Positions 27,041 to 35,784 of a stretch of 35,784 nucleotides of DNA are shown here, piece after piece. The position numbers and the translations under genes are program-made. Numbering within the stretch: the stretch's first letter is position 1; every line of letters starts with the position of its first letter. The notes beneath the pieces were generated by a model. It was not told the DNA's origin. It ran no database searches and saw only the letters and a program-made list of their open reading frames with translations. The DNA is from an uncultured Pseudanabaenaceae cyanobacterium (GTDB lineage Bacteria; Cyanobacteriota; Cyanobacteriia; PCC-9006; JAAUQQ01): NCBI GenBank assembly GCA_938017515.1, contig CALIJJ010000283.1, positions 1-35,784 on the forward strand, given 5' to 3'.

Positions 27041-27487
27041 TCAAGTCGTTGCAGCGGCTTCAGCCTTGGGCTGTTCGTCTAGCTTAGATTGATCAATGCT
27101 ACGGCTGCCAAGCTGGATCAATTCGATTTTGTAACCATCGGGGTCTGCCACAAACGCAATCACCGTAGAACCGTGCTTCATCGGCCCCGGCTCCCGCGTT
27201 ACAGTTCCGCCCTGGGCCTTAATTTTCTCACAGGTACCGTAGATATCATCAACCCCCAGCGCAACGTGGCCATAGCCATCTCCGAGGTTGTAGCTGTCGG
27301 TCTCCCAGTTGTGGGTCAGCTCAATGACCGTGTTGTCCTTCTCATCGCCGTAGCCCACGAAGGCCAGCGTAAACTTGCCGCCGGGATAGTCCTTCTGACG
27401 AAGTTTCGTCATGCCCAGCACGTCGCAATAAAACTGAAGCGATTTCTCAAGGTTGCCGACCCGCAACATTGTGTGGAGCATTTTCAT
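27041..27487 (-). CDS. gloA: Lactoylglutathione lyase (glyoxalase I)
   Basis: This enzyme converts the methylglyoxal-glutathione hemithioacetal to S-lactoylglutathione. The two beta-alpha-beta-beta-beta modules and all four metal ligands are present at His5, Glu56, His74 and Glu122, the same numbers as I recall for the E. coli Ni-dependent enzyme. The protein is 148 residues, with a short variable Ala/Glu-rich tail after 125. It is divergent from eno (283 bp between starts), which fits detoxification of a by-product of lower glycolysis, although co-regulation is not shown. Confidence 0.95.
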   Translation of the reverse strand: MKMLHTMLRVGNLEKSLQFYCDVLGMTKLRQKDYPGGKFTLAFVGYGDEKDNTVIELTHNWETDSYNLGDGYGHVALGVDDIYGTCEKIKAQGGTVTREPGPMKHGSTVIAFVADPDGYKIELIQLGSRSIDQSKLDEQPKAEAAATT

Positions 27488-27761
27488 GGTTCAAGCCTCG
27501 TGCAGTTTCTGATTCTCAATTGCCTTGCTTAATTTTAGAGTCCTCTCACCGACTTACCTCCCACCGACTTAAATGAGAAAACCACGGGCTTAAATGAGAG
27601 AGGCATGGGGAACTCATCCCGAAAAAAACGGCTGAGCAAGCCACAATCGGAGCGTCCCTATCCATGCTTTCCTTAAAAAATCGTAAACAAGCGTTGCGTT
27701 CGTCCCCATATCCCCATTGATACCAAGCAAGATCGTATGATGCAACGGAAAAAGACTCTGA

Positions 27762-29045
<1,284 letters not shown>

Positions 29046-29100
29046 TCTTCCGACTCCCCAACCCTTCGCCATTTCCAAACGGCTGAATGTTATTCCCCCC

Positions 29101-29147
29101 TATCGACCTGCTTGCTCCATCGCAATCAGGTCGATATTTTTATTTTG
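29101..29147 (+). terminator. Rho-independent terminator after eno
   Basis: TATCGACCTG (29101-29110) pairs perfectly with CAGGTCGATA (29127-29136), followed by a T-rich tract TTTTTATTTTG. It lies 56 bp after the eno stop. Confidence 0.92.
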
Positions 29148-29409
29148 TTGAAAAATGATTTTAGATTCGTCTCAATTTTTAGCGCTGACCCTCATCAGAA
29201 TTGTTCAAAAAGATACTCAACCATACTTATCCAGCCTTTAAGACACGGTAAGGTTTCGGTGTTATGGATGACATGTTTTTAACGCTCCCTCAACATAAGG
29301 AATCAAGGCAAGGTTGAATGAGGCATTGGGCAAAAGAACTTAAAACAGGATTTTTTCGAGCCTGGAAAGTCTAGGAAATATTTTTTGCCATCGTGAGATA
29401 AAAAATAGT

Positions 29410-29438
29410 TTGACAGCTCTAGTGTGTTGAATTTAAAA
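29410..29438 (+). promoter_or_regulatory. Candidate promoter for the GGDEF/EAL gene
   Basis: A perfect TTGACA -35 (29410-29415) is followed 16-17 bases later by an A/T-rich -10-like TTTAAA/TTAAAA. The -10 match is poor. The gene start is about 85 bp further on. Confidence 0.35.
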
Positions 29439-29523
29439 CAGCGTTGCCGATGCTCGCTACCAAAATCCTCACGTTTCATACCCATGCTGTAGGCAAGCCT
29501 CTTGCTTTACTGTTGCAGCGTGT

Positions 29524-31806
29524 GTGCCGACCATCGCGACTGAACGCCTATTCCAGTCCTCTCTGCGGCTCAGAGCGACCGCAAAACCAGTGAAATTATC
29601 GAGGCCCTCCTATCGCTCAGCTAGCGATCGCCCCACCCATCCCGAATCAATCCAACCCCAAGCAGCCGTTTTACAGCGTGAGCGCTGTCTACTGGGCCTA
29701 GCGAATGCCACCCGCGTTTTGTTGCGGCATTCCAAGCTCTCCACAGCCTTTCCCCGCGCCTTAGAACATCTCAGAGCCGCCTTAGAAATAGACCGGCTGT
29801 ACCTCTGCGAGAACGATCGTTGCGATCTCGCAGAGAACGCTAATGCAGAGAACGCTAATGCAAAAAACGCAACTGCAGAGCACACCCATGCATCTTTCGC
29901 TCACAGCTCTGCCCATGACATGCCCGGTTCAACAGACGCTCAAGGCTCATCCACCAAAGCACACAGCGGTGGTCTCCCAGAACAAGCACAGTTGGGATTT
30001 CGTCTAATCTTTGAGGCGCTGGGGGACGGAACAAGCCCTCACTCCCAACGTTGGCAAAATTGGACCTATGAGCAAGCGGGTTTAGGCCGCTGGCACGAAG
30101 CATTTGAACTCCATATGCCCCTTGGCGGCGTCCTGGAAGAGTTTCCCCCCAACGAACAACAGCTGCTGCAACAGGAAAAGGTCCATGCAGCCCTGATGGT
30201 GCCAATCTTTCTATCCGAGACTGAACTCTGGGGATATTTGGGCTGCGAAAACTGTCATGCCGCCCTTCCCTGGTCCCTCGGAGAACAGTCCACCCTCGTC
30301 GCGTTTGCCGATAACCTGGGCAGCGCCATTCGGCGTCAACGGGGGGAGGAACAAATTCAATTCCAGGCTTTCCATGATCTGCTGACGGGCCTGCCCAATC
30401 GGATGCTATTCAACCACCGTTTGCCCCTGGCGATCGCCCACGCCCGCCGCCGCCAGGAACCCTTAGCGGTCATGTTCCTCGATCTCGATCGCTTCAAGCA
30501 AATTAACGATAGCCTCGGCCACGAATACGGCGATCAGCTCCTCATCCAAGCCACCCAACGGCTGCAAACCTGCCTACGCGAGGAGGATATTTTAGCGCGC
30601 TGGGGCGGAGATGAATTTACCCTCTGTCTACCCACCTTGCAATCCAGCGACGACGTCATCAAAATCTCCCAGCGTCTTCTGGAGACCCTACGCCACCCCT
30701 TCCAAATCGCCCAGAAGCACCTAGAGATTTCGGGAAGCATCGGTATTGCCCTCTATCCCCAAGATGGCAAAGACATAGACACGCTGCTGCGCCATGCCGA
30801 TGCAGCCCTCTACCGCGTCAAGGAAGAAGGCCGAGATCATTACCAGTTTTTCCGCCCGGAAATGAACAATCTGGCTTCGGCGAAACTCGCCTGGGGAAAA
30901 GCACTGCAAGCATCCCTCCATCCACCGTCGCCCCACTCCACAGGTCGGGAAACTTATGGGGTTAACGCTCTCTCTCCCGACCCAGCAGAGCAAGCTCATC
31001 AAACCGAGCAAGCCAGGCAAGCCGAGCCTTCCCTTCAGCTTCACTATCAACCCCAGGTTAGTTTGGTCACGGGGCAAGTCCAGGGCCTGGAAACATTCCT
31101 ACGCTGGCACCACCCCCAGCAGGGTCTGCTCACAGCAGCAGAATTTTTACAGCATGCAGAACAGGCTGGCCTCATGCTAGACCTGGGCCACTGGGTGATT
31201 GAAGGCGTTGAACGCCAGCTACAGCAGTGGCACTCGGACGGAATCTACCCAAAATCTGTGTCGATTAATCTGTCGTATCAGCAGTTTCAATCCTCTGCGG
31301 TCATGGCAAAGATCGCCCGGCTGGGTCGCTCCACACCCCACACACAACTTCAAATAGAACTCTCTGAACAATCTCTGAGACAGGATCTCAGCTATAGCCG
31401 TAGTGCCCTCAACGAGCTTCAAAGGGTTGGTATCGGTGTCCTGTTGCACCAGTTTGGAGCCACCCCCCTGGATCTTGAGGTCTTGGCCCAGCTCCCACTC
31501 CACCAGCTCAAACTTGAACGACGGCTGATTGATACGTCCCCCTCTGACAGCACCGGGGATGATGCTGCGGCAACGACGGCTCAACAGCGTTCCTTCTTAA
31601 ATACGATTCTCGGCATCGGTCAGAGTTTAGGGATTCCAATGGTGGCCCACGGGGTTGAATCCGAAGCGCAGTTGGCCTTGTTGCGATCGCTCCATTGCCT
31701 TGAAGCTCAGGGAAATTTCCTCAGCCAGCCGCTGCCTGCTGAGGAGATCAGCCAACGATTTCAGGCAGGCCACGGCACTTGGACTGTGCCCATGGCCGAG
31801 AATTGA
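29524..31806 (+). CDS. GAF-GGDEF-EAL cyclic-di-GMP protein
   Basis: The 760-residue protein has a GAF-like sensor (about 50-275), a GGDEF domain (about 285-440) and an EAL domain (about 495-745). GGDEF is intact at 361-365, with an I-site REED five residues before it, so diguanylate cyclase activity with product inhibition is likely. The EAL domain is degenerate: EAL reads ETF (523-525), the DDFG motif reads HQFG, and AEGVE reads AHGVE, so phosphodiesterase activity is unlikely. A 15-bp tandem repeat adds an Ala/Asn/Glu-rich insert to GAF near residues 103-122, and a second Ala/Gln/Glu-rich stretch links GGDEF to EAL. There are no membrane segments. The GTG start is uncertain. Confidence 0.88.
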   Translation: MPTIATERLFQSSLRLRATAKPVKLSRPSYRSASDRPTHPESIQPQAAVLQRERCLLGLANATRVLLRHSKLSTAFPRALEHLRAALEIDRLYLCENDRCDLAENANAENANAKNATAEHTHASFAHSSAHDMPGSTDAQGSSTKAHSGGLPEQAQLGFRLIFEALGDGTSPHSQRWQNWTYEQAGLGRWHEAFELHMPLGGVLEEFPPNEQQLLQQEKVHAALMVPIFLSETELWGYLGCENCHAALPWSLGEQSTLVAFADNLGSAIRRQRGEEQIQFQAFHDLLTGLPNRMLFNHRLPLAIAHARRRQEPLAVMFLDLDRFKQINDSLGHEYGDQLLIQATQRLQTCLREEDILARWGGDEFTLCLPTLQSSDDVIKISQRLLETLRHPFQIAQKHLEISGSIGIALYPQDGKDIDTLLRHADAALYRVKEEGRDHYQFFRPEMNNLASAKLAWGKALQASLHPPSPHSTGRETYGVNALSPDPAEQAHQTEQARQAEPSLQLHYQPQVSLVTGQVQGLETFLRWHHPQQGLLTAAEFLQHAEQAGLMLDLGHWVIEGVERQLQQWHSDGIYPKSVSINLSYQQFQSSAVMAKIARLGRSTPHTQLQIELSEQSLRQDLSYSRSALNELQRVGIGVLLHQFGATPLDLEVLAQLPLHQLKLERRLIDTSPSDSTGDDAAATTAQQRSFLNTILGIGQSLGIPMVAHGVESEAQLALLRSLHCLEAQGNFLSQPLPAEEISQRFQAGHGTWTVPMAEN
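29830..29889 (+). repeat. In-frame 15-bp tandem repeat inside the GAF region
   Basis: Four 15-bp units at 29830, 29845, 29860 and 29875. The first two are identical and the others diverge. Each adds five residues of the type ENANA/KNATA. The length is a multiple of three, so copy-number change would keep the frame. Confidence 0.85.
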
Positions 31807-31850
31807 GCCGTAGAAGTGGCCCCCAAGAAGTGGCTCTTAAATTGGAAACT

Positions 31851-31872
31851 GGCCCCCAAGAACTGGGCCTTT
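31851..31872. terminator. Weak hairpin between the GGDEF/EAL gene and pheS
   Basis: GGCCC (31851-31855) pairs with GGGCC (31865-31869), followed by TTT on the plus strand. It lies in the 64-bp gap between two convergent genes, where a related sequence (GGCCCCCAAGAA) also occurs at about 31818. It may terminate one or both genes. Confidence 0.35.
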
Positions 31873-32872
31873 AAAACTGACGCAGAAACCGAAGGTCACT
31901 GCCATACAGACGGCGAATGTCGTCCATCTGATGAAGCACCATGGCAAAACGCTCGATGCCTAGGCCCGCAGCAAAACCGGTGTATTTCTCGGAGTCATAG
32001 CCTACGGCTTTCATAACATTCGGGTCCACCATGCCGCAGCCCATCACCTCTAGCCACTTGCCCTGCCACTGTACATCCACCTCAGCAGACGGTTCGGTGA
32101 AGGGGAAGTAGCTGGCGCGGAAGCGGATGGGCAGGTCACCAAAGATCTCCTTGAGGAAGGTTTTGACCGTGCCCTTGAGGTCGCCAAATGTCAGCCCTTC
32201 ATCCACGGCGAGGAGTTCGAGCTGATGGAAGACAGCGGAGTGGGTGGCGTCCACGGTGTCGCGACGATAGACCCGGCCCGGAGCCACCACGCGGATGGGG
32301 GGCTCGTTGTTTTCCATGTAACGGATTTGGACAGCTGAGGTGTGGGTACGCAGGAGGTTGCCGTCAGGCAAGTAGAACGTGTCCTGCATGTCCCGAGCGG
32401 GGTGATCCGGAGGCGTATTGAGGGATTCAAAATTATAGTAATCCGACTCCATCTCGGGGCCAGAAGCAACGGTGTAGCCCAAGCCAACCAGGATATCGAG
32501 CAGGCGATCGATGGTGCTATTGAGGGGGTGAGCGCGGCCCTGGGTGGCGTAGGTACCGGGCATCGTCACATCGAGGACTTCGGCCTTGAGCTGGGCTTCG
32601 AGGGCTGTTTTTTGGAGATCGGTGCGCTTTTCGTCCAAGCCATTGGTCAGGGCCGTTTTGACTTCGTTGGCCTTTTTACCAATAACCGGGCGGTCCTTGC
32701 CATCAAGCTTGCCCATGCCGCCGAGGATCTTGGAAACTTCGCCCTTTTTGCCCAGGAAACGTACCCGCAGCTTTTCGAGGTCGTCAAGGGCAGCGGCTGA
32801 GGCGATCGCCCCCAGCGCTTCGTCCTGGAGCTGACTCAGTTGGGCTTCGAGGTCACTTACCGAAATGGTCAT
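31871..32872 (-). CDS. pheS: Phenylalanyl-tRNA synthetase alpha subunit
   Basis: This class II synthetase catalytic subunit charges tRNA-Phe as an alpha2-beta2 tetramer with PheT. The 333 residues include an N-terminal coiled-coil tRNA-binding arm (about 1-90), then [29 protein letters not shown], the motif 2 region [14 protein letters not shown], and motif 3 [13 protein letters not shown]. pheT is not adjacent, as is common in cyanobacteria. The gene is divergent from surE. Confidence 0.97.
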   Translation of the reverse strand: MTISVSDLEAQLSQLQDEALGAIASAAALDDLEKLRVRFLGKKGEVSKILGGMGKLDGKDRPVIGKKANEVKTALTNGLDEKRTDLQKTALEAQLKAEVLDVTMPGTYATQGRAHPLNSTIDRLLDILVGLGYTVASGPEMESDYYNFESLNTPPDHPARDMQDTFYLPDGNLLRTHTSAVQIRYMENNEPPIRVVAPGRVYRRDTVDATHSAVFHQLELLAVDEGLTFGDLKGTVKTFLKEIFGDLPIRFRASYFPFTEPSAEVDVQWQGKWLEVMGCGMVDPNVMKAVGYDSEKYTGFAAGLGIERFAMVLHQMDDIRRLYGSDLRFLRQF

Positions 32873-33016
32873 GGGAGGGGACTTTTTAACTTTTCTCGAA
32901 CGGCACCCAACAATCCTAGCCGCAAACGACAGACGTCGGGCGGGTTTTTGTGACGGGCGTTGTGGGGGATGGGAGAATCTTGGATAAAGCCGCCCCTACG
33001 ATAGGTTTTACGAACG

Positions 33017-33811
33017 ATGCGCCTGCTGATCAGCAATGACGACGGAATTTTTGCCCAAGGCATCCAAACGCTGGCGAATACGCTGGCGGCGGCGGGGCAT
33101 GAGGTGGTGGTGGTGTGCCCGGATGGGGAGCGATCGGCAACGGGCCATGGTTTGACGCTGCATGACCCCCTGCGGGCGGAGCGGGCGGACTCGATTTTTG
33201 CAGCAGGTATCGAAGCCTGGGCCTGCTCGGGGACACCTGCGGACTGTGTGAAGCTGGCGCTGGAGTCATTGCTGGAGCAACAGCCGGACTTTGTCCTTGC
33301 GGGGATTAACCATGGTCCCAATCTGGGGACGGATGTGCTCTATTCGGGCACGGTGTCGGCGGCGATGGAGGGGACGATTGAGGGAATCCCCAGTGTGGCG
33401 TTTAGTTTGGCGAGCTACACCTCACGGGAGTTTCAGGTGGCAGCGGATTTTGCGGTGTCATTGGTGACGCAGCTTAGTCAAAGTCCACCGGTGGGGGTGT
33501 TGGTGAATGTGAATGTTCCGGCGGTGGAGCGGGAGGCGATCGCCGGGGTCAAGCTGACGCGCCAGGGCATCCGCCGCTATCACGATGTGATTGAGCGTCG
33601 TACGGATCCGCGCGGCAAGACTTATTTTTGGCTGGCAGGGGAGGCGATCGAAGATATTGACTCGGTGGACTCGTTTAATCCACCACGCCCGGAGCTGCCG
33701 CCAACGGATGTGCAGACGATCCAGAAAAACTTCATCACGCTGACGCCGCTTCAGTTTGACTGGACAAGCTATGGGCAGGTGGGGCAGATGCCGAAGATTG
33801 AGTTCTCGTAA
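33017..33811 (+). CDS. surE: 5'/3'-nucleotidase SurE
   Basis: SurE is a metal-dependent phosphatase acting on nucleoside monophosphates, linked to stress survival. The metal-site residues are visible: Asp8 and Asp9 in SNDDG, Ser40 in GERSATGHG, and Asn98 in GINHGPN. The length of 264 residues is typical. Its start is 145 bp from the divergent pheS start. The GC-rich first half uses codons much like its neighbours. Confidence 0.96.
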   Translation: MRLLISNDDGIFAQGIQTLANTLAAAGHEVVVVCPDGERSATGHGLTLHDPLRAERADSIFAAGIEAWACSGTPADCVKLALESLLEQQPDFVLAGINHGPNLGTDVLYSGTVSAAMEGTIEGIPSVAFSLASYTSREFQVAADFAVSLVTQLSQSPPVGVLVNVNVPAVEREAIAGVKLTRQGIRRYHDVIERRTDPRGKTYFWLAGEAIEDIDSVDSFNPPRPELPPTDVQTIQKNFITLTPLQFDWTSYGQVGQMPKIEFS

Positions 33812-33853
33812 GAATGACCTGACGATGAGGACAGCACTAGCGAAGCGAATGCC

Positions 33854-34096
33854 TTGCTCAGAAATCACACAGATTTACAGGAAGGGGAAGTCTACCTCTT
33901 TCGTGATCAACAGTATCGCTACCAGCTCCAATCTCAGTACGGGCAGTATGAAATGCTGATTGGCATTGATGACCCTCATACTTTTACCCGCTGGCCGGAG
34001 GCCAACCTAGTCAAAGGCGAGATGCCGAACACAATTTACCTGACGAATGAGCAAGTCGATAAACTGATAGAGAACGGAGAACTGACGGAGATTTAG
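33854..34096 (+). CDS. Small hypothetical protein
   Basis: The 80 residues show no motif I recognise. The middle (LQEGEVYLFRDQQYRYQLQ, then WPEANLVKGEMPNTIYLTNEQ) is polar and aromatic, with no membrane segment. The only start before the conserved-looking part is a TTG without a clear ribosome binding site, and the frame is open upstream to just after the surE stop without an ATG. It may be a truncated end of a larger gene or use an unusual start. The next gene begins 5 bases after the stop, so co-transcription is likely. Confidence 0.5.
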   Translation: MLRNHTDLQEGEVYLFRDQQYRYQLQSQYGQYEMLIGIDDPHTFTRWPEANLVKGEMPNTIYLTNEQVDKLIENGELTEI

Positions 34097-34100
34097 CCGT

Positions 34101-34409
34101 ATGAAGGTCGGACGACAGGACGTTCTTTACAAATGGTTGATGGACGAATTACCAAAAGGCGTAAAGCTAGCAGTAAGGGGGATTCCAGCCACTTGGAGTG
34201 ATGACCACTTCGTTCTGATTCCATCGGGTCAAATCGTGAGCTACGGAGGCTATCGGCTCAGAGATATCACGGTCAACGGCGTCGATATACGTCAATTCCA
34301 CAAACAAAGTGGAACCTGCAAGAAGCTCCCAGAGTGGGTTGCTCAACCAGTAGCCACAGAAGCAACTGCCTCAAACGCCCCTGAAAGTTCATTGCTATCG
34401 TCCGATTAA
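34101..34409 (+). CDS. Hypothetical protein
   Basis: The 102-residue protein starts at an ATG only 4 bases after the previous stop. It opens MKVGRQDVLYKWLMDELPKG, contains SDDHFVLIPSGQIVSYGGYRL, and ends in an Ala/Ser/Thr-rich tail of about 25 residues. There are no membrane segments or catalytic motifs that I can name. Together with the previous gene it could form a two-gene unit, such as a toxin-antitoxin-like pair, but nothing in the sequence proves this. Confidence 0.55.
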   Translation: MKVGRQDVLYKWLMDELPKGVKLAVRGIPATWSDDHFVLIPSGQIVSYGGYRLRDITVNGVDIRQFHKQSGTCKKLPEWVAQPVATEATASNAPESSLLSSD

Positions 34410-34416
34410 ATGTCCA

Positions 34417-35058
34417 TTGATTTCTACAGCCACTCTCGACACATTGCCGGATATCGCAACACTGCGTCAGCGCCTTCAGATATTAGCTGTACTCGACGCT
34501 ATCCTTTCTCCCGAATGGCAAGACCGTTACTACTCTTTCAACACTCATTGGTCTGACAACGAACAGATGGGATCCATGCGGAACGGCTGTGGCGATGAAT
34601 TCTTTGCCTTATTCACCCCAGAGGGCTGCTTCCTAAAAGGCTTTGCCCAGGAATATGTAGCGGCCTTTTATTACCCAGGCATGCTTAATGCGGTCCACCA
34701 GGTCTTTGCCCATGCCGTGAACGAGCCTGCATTTTCGATAGGGCACACAACGTTTTGTCTGTGGCGTCGGGTGGGCGATCGCCAATGGTCCAATGCAGTC
34801 ACCTCGCGCTCCTCAGACATTGAGGATGGTTCTGCATTTTTGTTGGCTCACCTCGACGGAAAGCCGGAAACGTATCAAGCCTTTGTCCAAGACTATTACG
34901 AAGTTGCAGTACCACTTGAAGCCGTTCAGCATGTCTACGAGCAATTGCCCTTGACTGAGGCGGTGGTGCGATCACTCAATTCTGACCTTTCATTGACAGC
35001 CCTCTCATCTGAATTATTAGAGATTGGTTATCCGCTGCGAATAGCTTCAGAACGCTGA
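34417..35058 (+). CDS. Hypothetical protein with aromatic-rich core
   Basis: The 213-residue protein has a striking central block, YYSFNTHW, MRNGCGDEFFALFTPEGCFLKGFAQE, and then HTTFCLWRRVGDRQW, rich in Phe, Trp, Tyr and Cys. The C-terminal part is helical and ends near LLEIGYPL. I do not recognise a named family. The start is a TTG, because the nearby ATG (34410) is in a different frame and soon leaves the conserved protein. The frame is 7 bases after the previous stop, which fits an operon. There is no signal peptide. Confidence 0.65.
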   Translation: MISTATLDTLPDIATLRQRLQILAVLDAILSPEWQDRYYSFNTHWSDNEQMGSMRNGCGDEFFALFTPEGCFLKGFAQEYVAAFYYPGMLNAVHQVFAHAVNEPAFSIGHTTFCLWRRVGDRQWSNAVTSRSSDIEDGSAFLLAHLDGKPETYQAFVQDYYEVAVPLEAVQHVYEQLPLTEAVVRSLNSDLSLTALSSELLEIGYPLRIASER

Positions 35059-35103
35059 GTGAAGTTTTAGTCCATGCATATTGATTTTGCTGAGTAGCGA
35101 ACA

Positions 35104-35550
35104 GTGAACGAGTCAGAGTTTCGGATACACGTACGGCAAGCATTGAATACGCTGAATGCTCAGGTTGAGGCCGCGATCGCCCATGAACTCAACTGCGTTT
35201 CAGATTTGGGCCATAGCGAGAGACTCCACTTCGAGGCGCAGCCCAATGATTTCAGCATTTGCTTGATCCAAACTGAGACAGATGTTGTCCCATTGAATGC
35301 TGTCGATGAAGCAATTTCGTTTGATGCCATGGAAGAAGCTGAGGAGAGCGGTATAGATTGGTACACATGCATATCAGACGAGTTAGTCCAATGGTTTGCG
35401 GATCGTTGGACTGCTGTGGATGGACCCCAAAAGTTTTCTCCGGCCTACCTCTTTTTTCATTGGGGTTTGGAAAGTCCTCGGCTTGAGTTAGAGCAGCGAG
35501 AGTGGTTTACAGTTCAACAGGTTTGGCCAGAAGTCGATTTGCGACAGTGA
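35104..35550 (+). CDS. Hypothetical acidic protein
   Basis: The 148-residue protein starts at GTG 35104. It is acidic and ends in a segment rich in Trp and Phe (DWYTCISDELVQWFADRW, then FFHWGLESPRLELEQREWF). The N-terminal 35 residues look helical. I do not recognise the family. The stop overlaps the next start (GTGA at 35547), so the downstream small frame is probably translated by coupling. Confidence 0.6.
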   Translation: MNESEFRIHVRQALNTLNAQVEAAIAHELNCVSDLGHSERLHFEAQPNDFSICLIQTETDVVPLNAVDEAISFDAMEEAEESGIDWYTCISDELVQWFADRWTAVDGPQKFSPAYLFFHWGLESPRLELEQREWFTVQQVWPEVDLRQ

Positions 35551-35684
35551 ACGCCTACGAAGGCATGAGGTGCTTAGTTCAACCTTGGTTTTCTGAATTA
35601 AGCTTTAGCACTCAAATATCGTCCAGCAATAAGCCAGCCGCTAAGATAGAAGCCAGTGAAAAGACCCGGAGTCAGCAAGTATGA
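35547..35684 (+). CDS. Small coupled reading frame (45 residues)
   Basis: This short frame starts at a GTG overlapping the stop of the gene at 35104, and its stop overlaps the ATG of the next gene (ATGA at 35681). Both junctions are 4-base overlaps. The peptide is Ser/Lys-rich with no motif. Either it is a real linker gene in a coupled chain, or it is a by-product of tight packing. Confidence 0.4.
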   Translation: MNAYEGMRCLVQPWFSELSFSTQISSSNKPAAKIEASEKTRSQQV

Positions 35685-35784
35685 CCGACTTCAAAGCAAT
35701 AGAACCAAAGCTGATGATTGAACCAACTCACTGGTTGGCTCAAGGGATTCAGTTAGATTCCGAGGGGAGATTGCCGCTCTTCCG
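35681..35784 (+). CDS. Hypothetical protein, cut by the window end
   Basis: An open frame of 34 codons starts at ATG 35681 and runs off the right edge without a stop. It begins MTDFKAIEPKLMIEPTHWLA. No family can be assigned from this piece. The 4-base overlap with the preceding frame supports it as a real start. Confidence 0.5.
   Translation, partial: MTDFKAIEPKLMIEPTHWLAQGIQLDSEGRLPLF

Larger units (their letters stand above)
29046..29523. other. Intergenic region between eno and the GGDEF/EAL gene
   Basis: The first 100 bp hold the eno terminator. The rest is AT-rich with several T-runs and shows no convincing gene on either strand. A promoter candidate lies at 29410-29438. Confidence 0.5.

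Overview
The window comes from a cyanobacterium. It carries cyanophycin synthetase and cyanophycinase, the beta-carboxysome shell protein CcmP, a bifunctional arginine dihydrolase/ornithine cyclodeaminase of the AgrE/ArgZ type, a COP23-domain protein, a DUF4327 protein, and many copies of the HIP1 octamer GCGATCGC (more than 15 seen by eye). The carboxysome type points to a beta-cyanobacterium. I cannot name the genus.

Region 1 (about 480-17,300) is a nitrogen-reserve neighbourhood. cphB and cphA degrade and make cyanophycin (multi-L-arginyl-poly-aspartate). A plant-type isoaspartyl peptidase gene can split the beta-Asp-Arg dipeptide released by CphB. agrE can convert the arginine to ornithine and then proline. 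putA can oxidise proline to glutamate. Together these form a complete route from polymer to glutamate, aspartate, ammonia and CO2. Between them lie a patatin-like lipase, a condensation-domain (HHxxxDG) acyltransferase, a beta-propeller/transglutaminase-like protein whose stop codon overlaps the start of the isoaspartyl peptidase gene, and small DUF2283 and DUF4327 genes. A near-perfect 22-bp palindrome matching the NtcA pattern GTA-N8-TAC lies about 350 bp upstream of agrE.

Region 2 (17,415-24,000, all minus strand) holds tRNA-Arg(CCU), a pentapeptide-repeat gene two bases downstream of ccmP, and the operon secE-nusG-rplK-rplA-rplJ-rplL. An L10-leader-like attenuator precedes rplJ. A COP23-domain secreted protein sits upstream of secE behind a strong terminator.

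Region 3 (24,225-33,811) is housekeeping and signalling: clpB and gloA (minus), eno (plus, with a clear terminator), a GAF-GGDEF-EAL protein whose GGDEF half looks active and whose EAL half has lost catalytic motifs, and the divergent pair pheS/surE.

Region 4 (33,854-35,784) is a run of small plus-strand genes of unknown function downstream of surE. Several use TTG or GTG starts, and the last three are linked by 4-base stop/start overlaps. The final gene is cut by the window edge.
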